DNA from: Nematostella vectensis
Taxonomy: Eukaryota; Cnidaria; Anthozoa; Actiniaria; Edwardsiidae
Direction of reading: 5' to 3'
Length of the DNA: 60,000 nt
Assembly (NCBI RefSeq): GCF_932526225.1
Contig: NC_064047.1
Location: 2,605,501 to 2,665,500 of the forward strand
The translations under genes and the position numbers were made by a program. Under the pieces are notes generated by a model. The model was not told the DNA's origin, ran no database searches, and worked only from the letters and a program-made list of their open reading frames with translations. Positions within the stretch are counted from its first letter, which is position 1. Every line of letters begins with the position of its first letter. Shown piece after piece: positions 27,396 through 40,700 of this stretch.

Positions 27396-29887
27396 GTTGG
27401 CACAGTCAATCCACAGACATTCCGGACAGCATTCCGTGAATGGAAATATTGCCAGTTTGAGATAGATAAAATCCGCCAACTTGACTGGATGACCTGCCCA
27501 GCCTGTGACGACCTGCCACATTCCATGCACGTTGATGGTTACATGAAGCTTTACCGGTTCGCATCTGCAGTAACGTGAGTACTGTTTTGTGCAAAGCTCA
27601 TTTACTTCATAATGTACAACTTGATTCTATGTTTGTAAAACTTTTGAGTTCACAACATTTAAGTTAGTAAAGCAAAGGAGCTGGATTAGCTCAGATTAAA
27701 ACATGGTAAGCTTAGATTAAAATAACCAGCATAATAGTGCAGGTAGCTGGTTTCTGCTTTAAAGTTACTTTAAAGGGAGTACTTTTTTACGGGAGTATTC
27801 CTTTTCTTCACTCTTTCCAACTCCAAATCGGAGTACCACCGTATTTGGTTTATGTTTGATTTAGCAACCCATTTTTTCTATGCAATCCATGACATTCTTG
27901 ATTCCAGAGTGATAGTTCTAATGGCATGTGTGGCGAAAGCAACTGGCGTGCTGCAGGGAATGTGGTAAAGAAGAGGAAAAACCTTTCTGAAACAGGTCTC
28001 GAAATCGCCGGATGTAGACATGCCCTTGCCCATAATGCAGTGAACATGTTTCACGGGGAGATTTATGGGTACGCGCACTCCAGACATCTCCAGACAACAT
28101 ACTTTCTGCCAAAGGAAGTCGAATTTTTTGGTATGACGTAGTTTGTCAGTACTGGCCCTGGCTGCGGATGCATGATCCAGACACAGCGTCAAAAATGAAG
28201 CCCGCCTTATCAGTTATGCACGCCAAGGCACATTCCTGGAACTGTCAGGTCACCACGTTAAGTATATGTACAGTTCCTATTATTGTAAAATGGGCTTACA
28301 TTTGTCAGATGTTACCATGTTGCGAGTATTATTTCAACAGCCGCAGTGGGGAGGGCGATGGCAGGAGGGTGTTGCCGCAACAACAGGCGAAGAGGTCGAA
28401 CTGATAAACAGCCACTTTTCTCGACTTGGGTCGCTAATGGAACGCAGTGATAGGCATTTGATTTTTATTTTTGTTTCTGTTTTGTCTATTTCGTTTCTAG
28501 TTCCAGTGCGCACCAAGCGTCTTCTGGTAGACTTAGAGATGGAGAGGCGGCGGCACACCGAGGAAAGACAGGTGGTGAAAAGGGAGATGCGCTCCTTTTT
28601 GCTTTACTACTGCAGAAACTTGTTACCGTCGTTGTAGCTGCAAAAAGAAAAACTTGAAGACTTTCTTGCAGGTAATATTGCCTTTCCTGAATTGATTTTG
28701 TAATCCAAAAATATTACATTGATAAGAAGTAATGATAAATGTTGAAAAGTGTTTCCAATAGTAAAATTAAATATGCTTGTTTTCTTTTAACAGGTGACAC
28801 AGGCAACCAGGTTTTGCCGATAGATATCACAACTGAGCCCCCACAACAGGTGATCAAGTTTAATCCAGCCAACAAAATGCATATGTAGTGCAATATTAGC
28901 GCTAATTCGAATTCGACGAGCAATTGAATATCAATATATCAATATATTTTTGTTATGTTGTAAATTCATTATTATACTATTCTATATCGGCAGAGACGAC
29001 GTTACGAATCCAACTCCCTCAGAGAGGGTGTCCTCAGGGGAAAGCTGGCCCTGGTTCAACAAGGGATCGAATTTGCGATGCGGCAAATTTGGTCAGGCTT
29101 TTCTTCCTTTGCCCCTGTACTGAATGAAGACTTGGACGAGTTCCGTGACACTCTGCAGACGCCTGATGAAGAAGAAAACGAGGAGGAAGAAGATGACGAA
29201 GAGGAGTCTGATGAGAGTAGCGATGACGAAGGAGACGACCCCACTCCGTCTATAGCCATACAGTCCAAAGACTTAGGCCAAGGCGTCCACGCCTGGTGTT
29301 TCCCTGAAACAATAAGTCAAGGAACATTCAACGGTGGAAACGGAAGCAGTGCATGCAGCGTAATTGCCTTGGTAATTGGCCATATTTTCTGGAGCAAATC
29401 TCTTTTGCTCCCGCGTCCGTCCGCTTTGCTCCCAGAGAGTAACGTTGCTGCAATGTGCGCAGGTATCGAGCAGGGAAACAGGATTTATGACCTGCAAAGG
29501 AGCAGCCTTCCCACGCGGTACCTGTCCATAGAGGAAGCCGCAGGCTATCTCGCACCATGGTTTGACTGCTCCATTCGTGAGACCTTACCCGTCCGCCTAG
29601 AAGATCCGCACGAGGAAACAACAATCGTATATCAGCTACAAAATGCCGTTCCTCCTGTGGGGTCTTTCAATCTAGCTTGCCTTACGATAAGTTGTAGGTC
29701 TGCACTTTTCGTGATCAGCGGCACTCAAATTGCTTACTTTGATAGCCACTCGCATATGGCTAATCACGGCGCGCTAGTACTGTTATGTGCAACAGAAAAC
29801 ATGCGTACGTTTTGCGAGGCGTTATGGCGTTACGAGGGCTTTAACAAATCTACATATGGTAACTTCTCTATGGTAGAATTCTATTAA
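27396..29887 (+). pseudogene. KDZ-superfamily transposase gene with protease-like C-terminus, damaged
   Basis: Proposed exons: 27396 (or 27406)-27574, 27910-28248, 28341-28446, 28501-28671, 28794-28849, 28994-29887; phases agree at all but the damaged points. KDZ (Kyakuja-Dileera-Zisupton) hallmarks appear in order: CPAC then HVDGYMKLYRF; CGESNWRAA; LSETGLEIAGCRH; HGEIYGY; YDVVCQYW; MHAKAHSWNCQ; then a TTGEEVE segment and an Arg/Glu-rich helix. Damage: a one-base frame shift at the T run 28124-28129, and an in-frame TAG at 28635-28637. KDZ proteins are DNA transposases with an RNase H-like fold. The N-terminal part is missing or lies in the upstream exons. Both breaks could be sequencing errors or real decay. 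Confidence 0.7.
28994..29887 (+). CDS. C-terminal exon: coiled/acidic region plus cysteine-protease-like domain
   Basis: 297 codons plus TAA, fully open. It begins RRRYESNSLREGV, then an acidic run rich in Glu and Asp (about residues 55-85), then a globular part with GNGSSACSVIALVIGHIF and, about 125 residues later, IAYFDSHSHMANHG. A Cys after small residues and a later Asp-Ser-His resemble the catalytic layout of papain-like peptidases, including viral-tegument-type deubiquitinase folds; that is a pattern match from memory. The phase 0 junction to 28849 links it to the transposase, whose own exons end in an Arg-rich helix. It is intact while the upstream exons are damaged. Confidence 0.55.
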   Translation, partial: RRRYESNSLREGVLRGKLALVQQGIEFAMRQIWSGFSSFAPVLNEDLDEFRDTLQTPDEEENEEEEDDEEESDESSDDEGDDPTPSIAIQSKDLGQGVHAWCFPETISQGTFNGGNGSSACSVIALVIGHIFWSKSLLLPRPSALLPESNVAAMCAGIEQGNRIYDLQRSSLPTRYLSIEEAAGYLAPWFDCSIRETLPVRLEDPHEETTIVYQLQNAVPPVGSFNLACLTISCRSALFVISGTQIAYFDSHSHMANHGALVLLCATENMRTFCEALWRYEGFNKSTYGNFSMVEFY

Positions 29888-30221
29888 ATTTGTAGCCGGG
29901 GTCACTTGCTGAATAGACAAATTGTTAGTCGTCCCTAACTTTTACTCGCTAACATATGCGCACACGCAAATCTTCAGTGGAACATAGGGATGGGTGTCCT
30001 ATCGTGATACAGAACGAGGACTCTTTACTTCGGGATATCATTTCTGTCCCAACGCAACGTTAGGTAAAAGTGATTGTATAGGCATGTAACTGTAACTGTA
30101 AAGTAGCACATTTATATTAATCCGGCGAGGCTGGGATTATCAAACAGACAGAACTTATAATTAAAAGTAGTGAAGAAATCAAATGTCGCCAGTGTAATGT
30201 CAATTTCACATTTTAAACTTT

Positions 30222-30227
30222 AATAAA
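30222..30227 (+). terminator. Candidate polyadenylation signal for the KDZ-type gene
   Basis: AATAAA about 335 nt after the stop at 29887, in an AT-rich stretch. Confidence 0.35.
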
Positions 30228-30359
30228 AAATTAACTAGGGGTAGGTTGTAGGCTTAGAGATAGGCGATAAGGGGTAAGCCCCAGAGCGGACAAGCCCGTT
30301 CTCTTTCCTTGTTCGCCTATGCGTTTCAGCACCGATTCTGACAGAGGCGTTCAGTCATA

Positions 30360-30768
30360 GCCTTAGGTTCGTTGAGGTAGACCCCGAGGAGAGTACCCCC
30401 CCCCCCCGTTTTGAGTTTTACCCCCAAAAAAGTGAAAACTATAGGGATCCCTCATAGCCTTAGTTTCGTTGGGGTAGATACCGAGAAGAGTACACCCCGT
30501 TTCGAGTTCTACCCCAAAAAATTGTAAACTATAGGGATCCCTCATAGCCTTAGTTTCGTTGGGGTAGATACCGAGAAGAGTACACCCCGTTTTGAGCTTT
30601 ACCCTCAAAAAGTTAAAAAAGGCCATAAGGATCCCTCATAGCATTAGTTTCGTTGGGGTAGATACACAGAAGAGTACACCCCGTTTTCAGTTTTACCCCA
30701 AAAAAGTTAAAAAAGGGTAAACTATAGTGGGATCCCTCATAGCCTTAGTTTCATTGGGGTAGACCAAT
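30360..30768 (+). repeat. 90-101-bp satellite, about five copies
   Basis: The unit includes GGATCCCTCATAGCCTTAG, TTTCGTTGGGGTAGA, AGAGTACACCCCGTTTT and TTACCCC(A)n. GGATCC starts recur at about 30445, 30535, 30629 and 30730 with spacings of about 90, 94 and 101. Confidence 0.9.
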
Positions 30769-30775
30769 AGACCGT

Positions 30776-30934
30776 TTAGGGATTAGGGTTAGGGTAGGGT
30801 TAGGGGTTGGGGTTAGGGTAGGGTTGTGGTTAGGGTTAGGGTAGGGGTTAGGGTAGGGTTGGGGTTAGGGTAGGGTTAGGGTAGGGTTAGGATTGGGGTT
30901 AGGTTAGGGTAGGGTTGGGGTTAGTCTTAGGGAT
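30776..30934 (+). repeat. Interstitial degenerate telomeric repeat
   Basis: About 160 bp of GGGTTA and GGGTTAGGGTAGGGT variants, i.e. TTAGGG-type telomeric sequence with frequent loss of TT or gain of G. G-rich strand on +. Confidence 0.92.
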
Positions 30935-31227
30935 TCCTCTTTGCATTAGTTGTGATGGGCTAGACCGAGGATTATGACTTAGCAGGCTCCGATCGCGTTC
31001 AACACAGTTTTTTTCTCTTGCATTAAGGACGTTCGCTAAAAAGGCAAAGGAAATAAGAGGCTGACTTTTTAATCGTAATTGCAGCTTTGGGACGAGTTTA
31101 TCTGAATATTCAACTTGACGAGGTTTATCCGGACTGCTGTGACACTTGCAGCCAGCAGTTAATGAGAGAAGTGTTAGTATGTTAATGATCCCTTTGGAGT
31201 ATTTTAGTGCAAAAATCTCGTGTTTTC

Positions 31228-32208
31228 AGTTTAATTAATAATAATATTTATTTGTAAAGCGCTAAATCTATGTGGGCATTTTAAACGAAATAAAGAAAAC
31301 AAAGAATTACATATAAAGAATATCTAGATTACATTAACCATTGTAAAATAAACGGAACAAGTGCCTGTTTAAAAATAAGTCCTCTTATCCCTTGATGATG
31401 ATGATGGATGATTGTTTTTAAGGTGATTGTCAATAAACATGCCAAGATATTTAATAGTACTTTTGTGCTCGATATCACAGGCTGTGATGGTGATACTAAC
31501 TTTCTTCCTAGGTGATTTAATAATAATGTAGTTAGTTTTCTTAAAGTTAATGGATAATTTATTTGCATTGCAATATTTGATTACATTTAAAAGTTCAGTG
31601 TTAATGGTTAGCTTTAAATCTTTAGGATTTTTAGATGAATAGAAAATGTTTGTATCGTCTGCAAATATCCTGAACTTCAGTTTTTTTGAGGAGTGTGGGA
31701 GGTCATTGATGTATAGAAGAAAAAGCAAAGGTCCAAGTGTTGACCCTTGTGGGACTCCGCAGGTAATTGGTTGAAGGTCCGATTCAGTGTTTCCTAATTT
31801 GACAAACTGTTTTCTTTCATTTAGGTAGCTTGAAAACCATTTTTGTGGGTTATCCCTAATTCCATATTTGTACATTTTATCAAGTAAAATGTTATGGTTT
31901 AGGGTATCAAATGCCTTCGAGAAATCAAGGAAAATACCACAGGTCAGCATGTTTTGATCTAGTGCTGTTTTAAGGTTTTCGATAGTTTCTAAGATTGCAT
32001 GCTCTGTAAAGTGGCCTTTCCTGAATCCAAACTGATATTGAAATAAGATATTATGCTTTTCAAGATAGAAGATTAATTGATCATATACAAGTTTTTCAAG
32101 GATTTTTTTAAAGGAGAAAAGAATAGCTATTTGCCTGTAGTTTCCTGGTTGAGAGGGGTTACTTTTAAATATTGGGGTTACTCGTGAGATCTTGAAGGTA
32201 TTACAAAA
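31228..32208 (-). mobile_element. 5'-truncated non-LTR retrotransposon (LINE, CR1/Jockey-like)
   Basis: Read on the minus strand, the frame 32207-31369 gives reverse-transcriptase motifs in order: RVTPIFKSNPSQPGNYR, QFGFRKGH, CGIFLDFSKAFDTLNH, CGVPQGSTLGPLLFLLYIND, FRIFADDTNIF (catalytic Asp-Asp), STIKYLGMFID. The frame ends shortly after, at a short GAT-type triplet run, so the thumb is missing. Upstream of about 32208 no endonuclease domain is found. The 3' end reads GCGCTTTACAAATAAATATT into AAT repeats, a tail typical of CR1/L2-like elements. Non-functional. Confidence 0.88.
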
Positions 32209-32435
32209 TAAAAGAAAGCATCAATAGAAAAAGGAGGTCCAAGAACGAAACAAGCAATAAAGCAGCAGCTAACAAAACTGAAAACATTCGAAGTTTTCGG
32301 GTACAGAGAATACTTGAGTGCTTTGAGAAACAGGCCCCTGGTTAAGCAGTTATAATCACACAAAAAAACAGACTTGAAAAATAAACTGATTGATTTTGTT
32401 TTGTACATGGAGCATGCTATGTTCATGTTGACGCC

Positions 32436-32582
32436 GCCTCGGTTGGTGTTGTCGCCGCGGGTGCCCCCGTTGGTGGTGTTGTCGCCGCGGGTGCCCCCGT
32501 GGGTGGTGTTGTCGCCGCGGGTGCTGCCGTGGGTGGTGTTGTCGCCGCGGGTGCAACCGTGGGTGGTGTTGTTGCCGCGGGT
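32436..32582 (+). repeat. 30-bp GC-rich minisatellite, five copies
   Basis: Units of GTGGTGTTGTCGCCGCGGGTGC-type sequence with CCGCGG in each, clearly more GC-rich than the surroundings. Open on both strands because 30 is divisible by three. Confidence 0.92.
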
Positions 32583-33140
32583 GTTTTTCTTTGGGCTGAA
32601 ATTGACAAACTAGTTTTTGTTATCAAATGAGGCGAACTTTTCTTGTTTTTACCAATTGGGATTATTTAATACAATCAGATTACTTTTAAGTATTTTAAAA
32701 GAGAATTTGCTCAGTATCATAAACACAACGCGACGGTCCGCCTCGACCTGATCATAATAAAGCTCGACTTGAAATTGAACTTGAAAAGTTGATAAATTTC
32801 AGCATCTCTGAATCGTCTTTTGCCCTGGGACTACTTTATTTATGCAATTACCAATACAGCATACACAAATCAATATGGTCAAGATATAAATTTACTAGGG
32901 GAGGGCTCTAGTAGTTTAAATATTGTTCTGTAAATTTTGTGGAAAAAGATATCTGTATCACAGACCTCTCATGAATCTATCAAACAAGCGGAAGGCAAGT
33001 TGGCCATCCTCGTCAGGTTTGGCCTCCTGCTGGTCCCCGATAAACTTCAGGCCCCTTCCTCTTGTGCCGTAGCAGGATGTGGTCGTCCCTTTGCCGTGCC
33101 GTCCGAACATAAGGACGACCACATCCACGCCGTGCTCCTT

Positions 33141-34873
<1,733 letters not shown>

Positions 34874-35190
34874 AGCATACAATTAACTGAAAGTGAAGCA
34901 TACAATTAACATGCTGAAAGTGAAGCATACAATTAACATGCTGAAAGTGAAGCATACAATTAACATGCTGAAAGTGAAGCATACAATTAACATGCTGAAA
35001 GTGAAGCATACAATTAACATGCTGAAAGTGAAGCATACAATTAACATGCTGAAAGTGAAGCATACAATTAACATGCTGAAAGTGAAGCATACAATTAACA
35101 TGCTGAAAGTGAAGCATACAATTAACATGCTGAAAGTGAAGCATACAATTAACATGCTGAAAGTGAAGCATACAATTAACATGCTGAAAG
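34874..35190 (+). repeat. 27-bp minisatellite, 11 copies (4-kb unit 1)
   Basis: Same unit as at the window start, entered through a shortened first copy (GCATACAATTAACTGAAA). Confidence 0.95.
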
Positions 35191-37350
35191 GGCTTGGAAT
35201 TATTTCACGTTTGAGAAAACACCAGATTCTACATATTCACAAATGGCAAAATTTTGGAAGACTAGCTGGAAAACCAACAAAGAAAGTGGACTTTTTAACT
35301 TTAAATCCTCCACTATCTTTTAAGAAATGTATAAGAGAGAACGCCAAAACGATGCCTATCTGATACCATTATGCACTAGTCAATTGAAACCCCTACCCCC
35401 ATGGTCCTGGGGAAGGGTGGAGGATTAGACTTGAACAAAACTGAGAAACGCCATGCCCCCACTCCATCTGGACAACACTGCAGTCAAATGCCCCTACACC
35501 TTGTGATACAAACTATGCAACTACCTGACATTTAAGACAACAAGTCTTTTGAAATAAGACTTTATCTTTCAATGCCAGTACACTTCAGTGAGTACATTTT
35601 TTATTTTGAATAACTAGGGAGCCTGTAGATGGTAGTCACTTGTCCCCAAACCCCCAGGGTGGGGACGAGTCTTAGAGTAAAAAAAACTGTCAATTCCCCC
35701 ACCCCCTAGGGACAGATTCTCGTTCAAAATTGCTCTAAACCCCCATGTTAAAAACCCCAAACTTCCCCGGGACCATGGGGGTGGGGGTTGCAAATGATTA
35801 GTGCAGTCAAGGTCACTAGTGTGAACCACCCTTCAGTAAACCTGAGAATTTTGGTGGCAAAAGGTTTGAAATTTGGATTGGAGTCTTGTTAACTTTGTGG
35901 TGCTCCTTTCCAGATCCAGTGAAAGATGCCCCTAATTGTATTTTTCAGCATGAGACAAAGACATCTTAATGCATCCGCCTATACAAATTTTAAATTATAC
36001 CTTTTTGGGAGCTCCTCTCTTTCCAGGATCTGTAAATTAAAAGTAAATATGATTTAGGACATTTTGCTACAGGGGCATCTGACAATACTGATCTCGGCTG
36101 TTACTCTTGGTCAGTATACTTTCTGACCTTTCCCATGCAACTAGTAAAAATAGCTCCCTGATTTTTCAACTAACAAAAAAAGTGAAATAAAAAAAACACT
36201 CACCAAGCTTAGCTTGTCAAGCAAAGTGATATTGCATTGTCCATAATGGACTTGTTGTTGTCCTAACGGCCTCTAATGATAGGAAAATTGGTGTTATCGG
36301 CCAAAAATGTCTTGGGGGGTGCGAAATCCAAAAAAATGGACCTTTTTTTAGGGGGGGGGGGAGGGAGGGAGTTCTCTGATAAAAATCTGACTACCCCTGA
36401 AAGAACAAAAAGGGACATTTTTTGCTTTTACAGTATCTCCTAGGGACGTTTATTGTCTGATTTGGCTACAAAAAAGTCTGACTTATGGATTGGTGACATA
36501 CCAGAGTGATCTAGCTAATTATGCTTTATAATTTTGTCTACGAATAGCACGTCTATTGAGAACCGAAAGTGGGGGGGGGAGGGTGCGCTAGCATGGGTAC
36601 AGGCATGAACCAGCAACACAATTATCCAACAGTAAAAAAATAGCGGCATGAGCCTGAGGCCTATCTGGATTAAAGAAGCTCTAGCCGAAATGCATAATAG
36701 GGGCATATAATGCCGTCAAAGAATATAATTTTATCAGAATGCATTAGAGTCACTGTGTGTGGACTTTGAGCTGTCATGACTTTGGAATGCAAAACACAAT
36801 AATCAAGAAATTTATGCCACAGTGTGGGGTGGAGAGCGTACTGCATGACTCCAACCTCAGTGGGTTGCGAGGAGAACCTGCCTCTGTAGTCTGGCCCTAA
36901 TCACACGAGATTGAACTCCAATCAATGGAAACTTTACTGTTAAGGTAAGGTTTGATTGCCAAATGTAAATGATCAATTGGTTGAAGTCCCTAGCAGGGGG
37001 TACTTTCTGCAGGTTTCCAAACTCCATGCCCTGAACAGGGCACATAATTGTTGGACAATTTAGGGGTTTTGTCTTGAACAGAGAATGCTTTTCCCAGATT
37101 TGTTCCCTATAACAGTGTCTCTGTTTAAAAACCTCAGTGGCAAACCAATAGCCAAGCATGGGGTTGAGTACCAATTCAAATGTGGTTAATTGGTAGCCCA
37201 CTCAGTATGATTTAGTTGACATTTTTTGTGAGCTTGATTGTTTTTAAAAGGGATGTTTGATTGACTTCAGGCAAACATTAGTTATGATAAGGCTTCAGTT
37301 AATGTGTTTATGCTATGGGGTGGTGCAATAACATATTGTAAATATAGGTA

Positions 37351-37747
37351 CAGTAAACACCCGCATATAAGAACACACAATTTCAGAGATCAGACTGATT
37401 ATGTTCTTATTTATCAGATGCTTAGTGAAAAATCACCCTCAGGATGTTCTTAAATGTTCTTTTTTTTTAATTCAGTGTTGTACACTGTTGGTAGAAACAT
37501 TTAATCATGTTTTTGGACAATAACATAAATTGATGGAACAATGATTAAAAATCTAATGTTCAAATAGGTCTACTGTAATCAGTAATGTAACAAAACAGTA
37601 ACAAGAAGGGTGCATGTTATAGTTCTTATGGTAATTCGTGTGATTTTGACACCCTTCCCATTTTATAAGAACATTTTTCCTTTTCCAGGCTGACATTGTT
37701 CTTATAAAAGTGGTGTTTTTTTTTGCCAAATTTCAGCCAGATGTTCT
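37351..37747 (+). mobile_element. Truncated copy of the TA-flanked MITE at the 4-kb duplication junction
   Basis: The left end is intact, but the copy stops at GCCAGATGTTCT where the next 4-kb unit begins; the right inverted repeat is missing. Confidence 0.85.
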
Positions 37748-40700
37748 GTTTGGCATAAATGATAGATCAGAAAGAATACTAAATAACATAATTCGACATT
37801 TGTAAAGACTTTGCGGCTAATGGACCGACCGAGTATAGAGGATATACAGTTATGCTTAGCCAGTTTTAATGTTAATTGAAATAAGTGTATTACAGTCGTT
37901 GCCATCATTGTATGATATATCCATTGAAATACTAATGAAAAAGTTCAACATGGAATCAAAAGAGTTGGATTTCTTCACTACAAAGACATACATTTCTTAA
38001 CTGCAAAATCGAAAACTTTAGCGAACAACTCAAGCTAGTAATAATAATTAAAATGGTAATATGATGACATCAGTTTCGGCAGTGCACCCTCTAATAAATA
38101 TACTTCTTTTAATGTCAAAGACATTCCACTCTCTTACTCTCTTTTTTCATTGCTCCATATTCTGTTTGTGTGTGTGTCTGTTTTTTTTGTTTTTTTTTTT
38201 GCGGCCAGGAGCTCTTTAGACAGAACAGGAAATGTTACTTATTAGTAAAAATTATTTAAAGAAATTAGCTTGAAACGAGCAGACTTTTTGGCCCTTTTAC
38301 CAAATTTTTTGAGTGAGTTTGGAATGGTTAAAACTATTGGTAACCACGTCCAATTTGGTATCTTTCATTAAGGGTGGTAAAGGGGGGTATGGATGACATT
38401 TTCACGGACAGAAAAATGGCTTTCCACGTTTTACTGGCTGAAACAAACAGCGCCTAGAAAATAAGTATAAGCTAGATCTGGGTTCACGTGGACTCAAAAC
38501 TGCTAAATCATGTTAGATCACGTTCCACGGAGATGGAAAATGGACGATTTCACGTTTCTCGGCAGTGTAAAACGGCAATATCTCGTTTCACGAATACACA
38601 CTTTACCACCCTGTTCATTGGCAATTCTAATGAACATATAACGGGAGTTGTCCGGGAAATCTCCTAAAGATTGTTTTCTAAAGCTTGTTTTGTATGATTA
38701 CGCAATACAGTATAATAATTAATCTTACCCTATCGAAAAGATGTCCTCTTTGGTGGGTGATATTCCCATCCCCCCTCATTTCCTTCTTTTTGGGGGGAGG
38801 GAAAGTGGCCTTGCACGTTGTACAAACTCTTCGTGCAAGGGCATTGTTACCATTGCAGCTATGGCATTTCTAAAATACCATAGAGAAGAAGCATACAATT
38901 AACTGAAAGTGAAGCATACAATTAACATGCTGAAAGTGAAGCATACAATTAACATGCTGAAAGTGAAGCATACAATTAACATGCTGAAAGTGAAGCATAC
39001 AATTAACATGCTGAAAGTGAAGCATACAATTAACATGCTGAAAGTGAAGCATACAATTAACATGCTGAAAGTGAAGCATACAATTAACATGCTGAAAGTG
39101 AAGCATACAATTAACATGCTGAAAGTGAAGCATACAATTAACATGCTGAAAGTGAAGCATACAATTAACATGCTGAAAGTGAAGCATACAATTAACATGC
39201 TGAAAGGGCTTGGAATTATTTCACGTTTGAGAAAACACCAGATTCTACATATTCACAAATGGCAAAATTTTGGAAGACTAGCTGGAAAACCAACAAAGAA
39301 AGTGGACTTTTTAACTTTAAATCCTCCACTATCTTTTAAGAAATGTATAAGAGAGAACGCCAAAACGATGCCTATCTGATACCATTATGCACTAGTCAAT
39401 TGAAACCCCTACCCCCATGGTCCTGGGGAAGGGTGGAGGATTAGACTTGAACAAAACTGAGAAACGCCATGCCCCCACTCCATCTGGACAACACTGCAGT
39501 CAAATGCCCCTACACCTTGTGATACAAACTATGCAACTACCTGACATTTAAGACAACAAGTCTTTTGAAATAAGACTTTATCTTTCAATGCCAGTACACT
39601 TCAGTGAGTACATTTTTTATTTTGAATAACTAGGGAGCCTGTAGATGGTAGTCACTTGTCCCCAAACCCCCAGGGTGGGGACGAGTCTTAGAGTAAAAAA
39701 ACTGTCAATTCCCCCACCCCCTAGGGACAGATTCTCGTTCAAAATTGCTCTAAACCCCCATGTTAAAAACCCCAAACTTCCCCGGGACCATGGGGGTGGG
39801 GGTTGCAAATGATTAGTGCAGTCAAGGTCACTAGTGTGAACCACCCTTCAGTAAACCTGAGAATTTTGGTGGCAAAAGGTTTGAAATTTGGATTGGAGTC
39901 TTGTTAACTTTGTGGTGCTCCTTTCCAGATCCAGTGAAAGATGCCCCTAATTGTATTTTTCAGCATGAGACAAAGACATCTTAATGCATCCGCCTATACA
40001 AATTTTAAATTATACCTTTTTGGGAGCTCCTCTCTTTCCAGGATCTGTAAATTAAAAGTAAATATGATTTAGGACATTTTGCTACAGGGGCATCTGACAA
40101 TACTGATCTCGGCTGTTACTCTTGGTCAGTATACTTTCTGACCTTTCCCATGCAACTAGTAAAAATAGCTCCCTGATTTTTCAACTAACAAAAAAAGTGA
40201 AATAAAAAAAACACTCACCAAGCTTAGCTTGTCAAGCAAAGTGATATTGCATTGTCCATAATGGACTTGTTGTTGTCCTAACGGCCTCTAATGATAGGAA
40301 AATTGGTGTTATCGGCCAAAAATGTCTTGGGGGGTGCGAAATCCAAAAAAATGGACCTTTTTTTAGGGGGGGGGGGGGAGGGAGGGAGTTCTCTGATAAA
40401 AATCTGACTACCCCTGAAAGAACAAAAAGGGACATTTTTTGCTTTTACAGTATCTCCTAGGGACGTTTATTGTCTGATTTGGCTACAAAAAAGTCTGACT
40501 TATGGATTGGTGACATACCAGAGTGATCTAGCTAATTATGCTTTATAATTTTGTCTACGAATAGCACGTCTATTGAGAACCGAAAGTGGGGGGGGAGGGT
40601 GCGCTAGCATGGGTACAGGCATGAACCAGCAACACAATTATCCAACAGTAAAAAAATAGCGGCATGAGCCTGAGGCCTATCTGGATTAAAGAAGCTCTAG

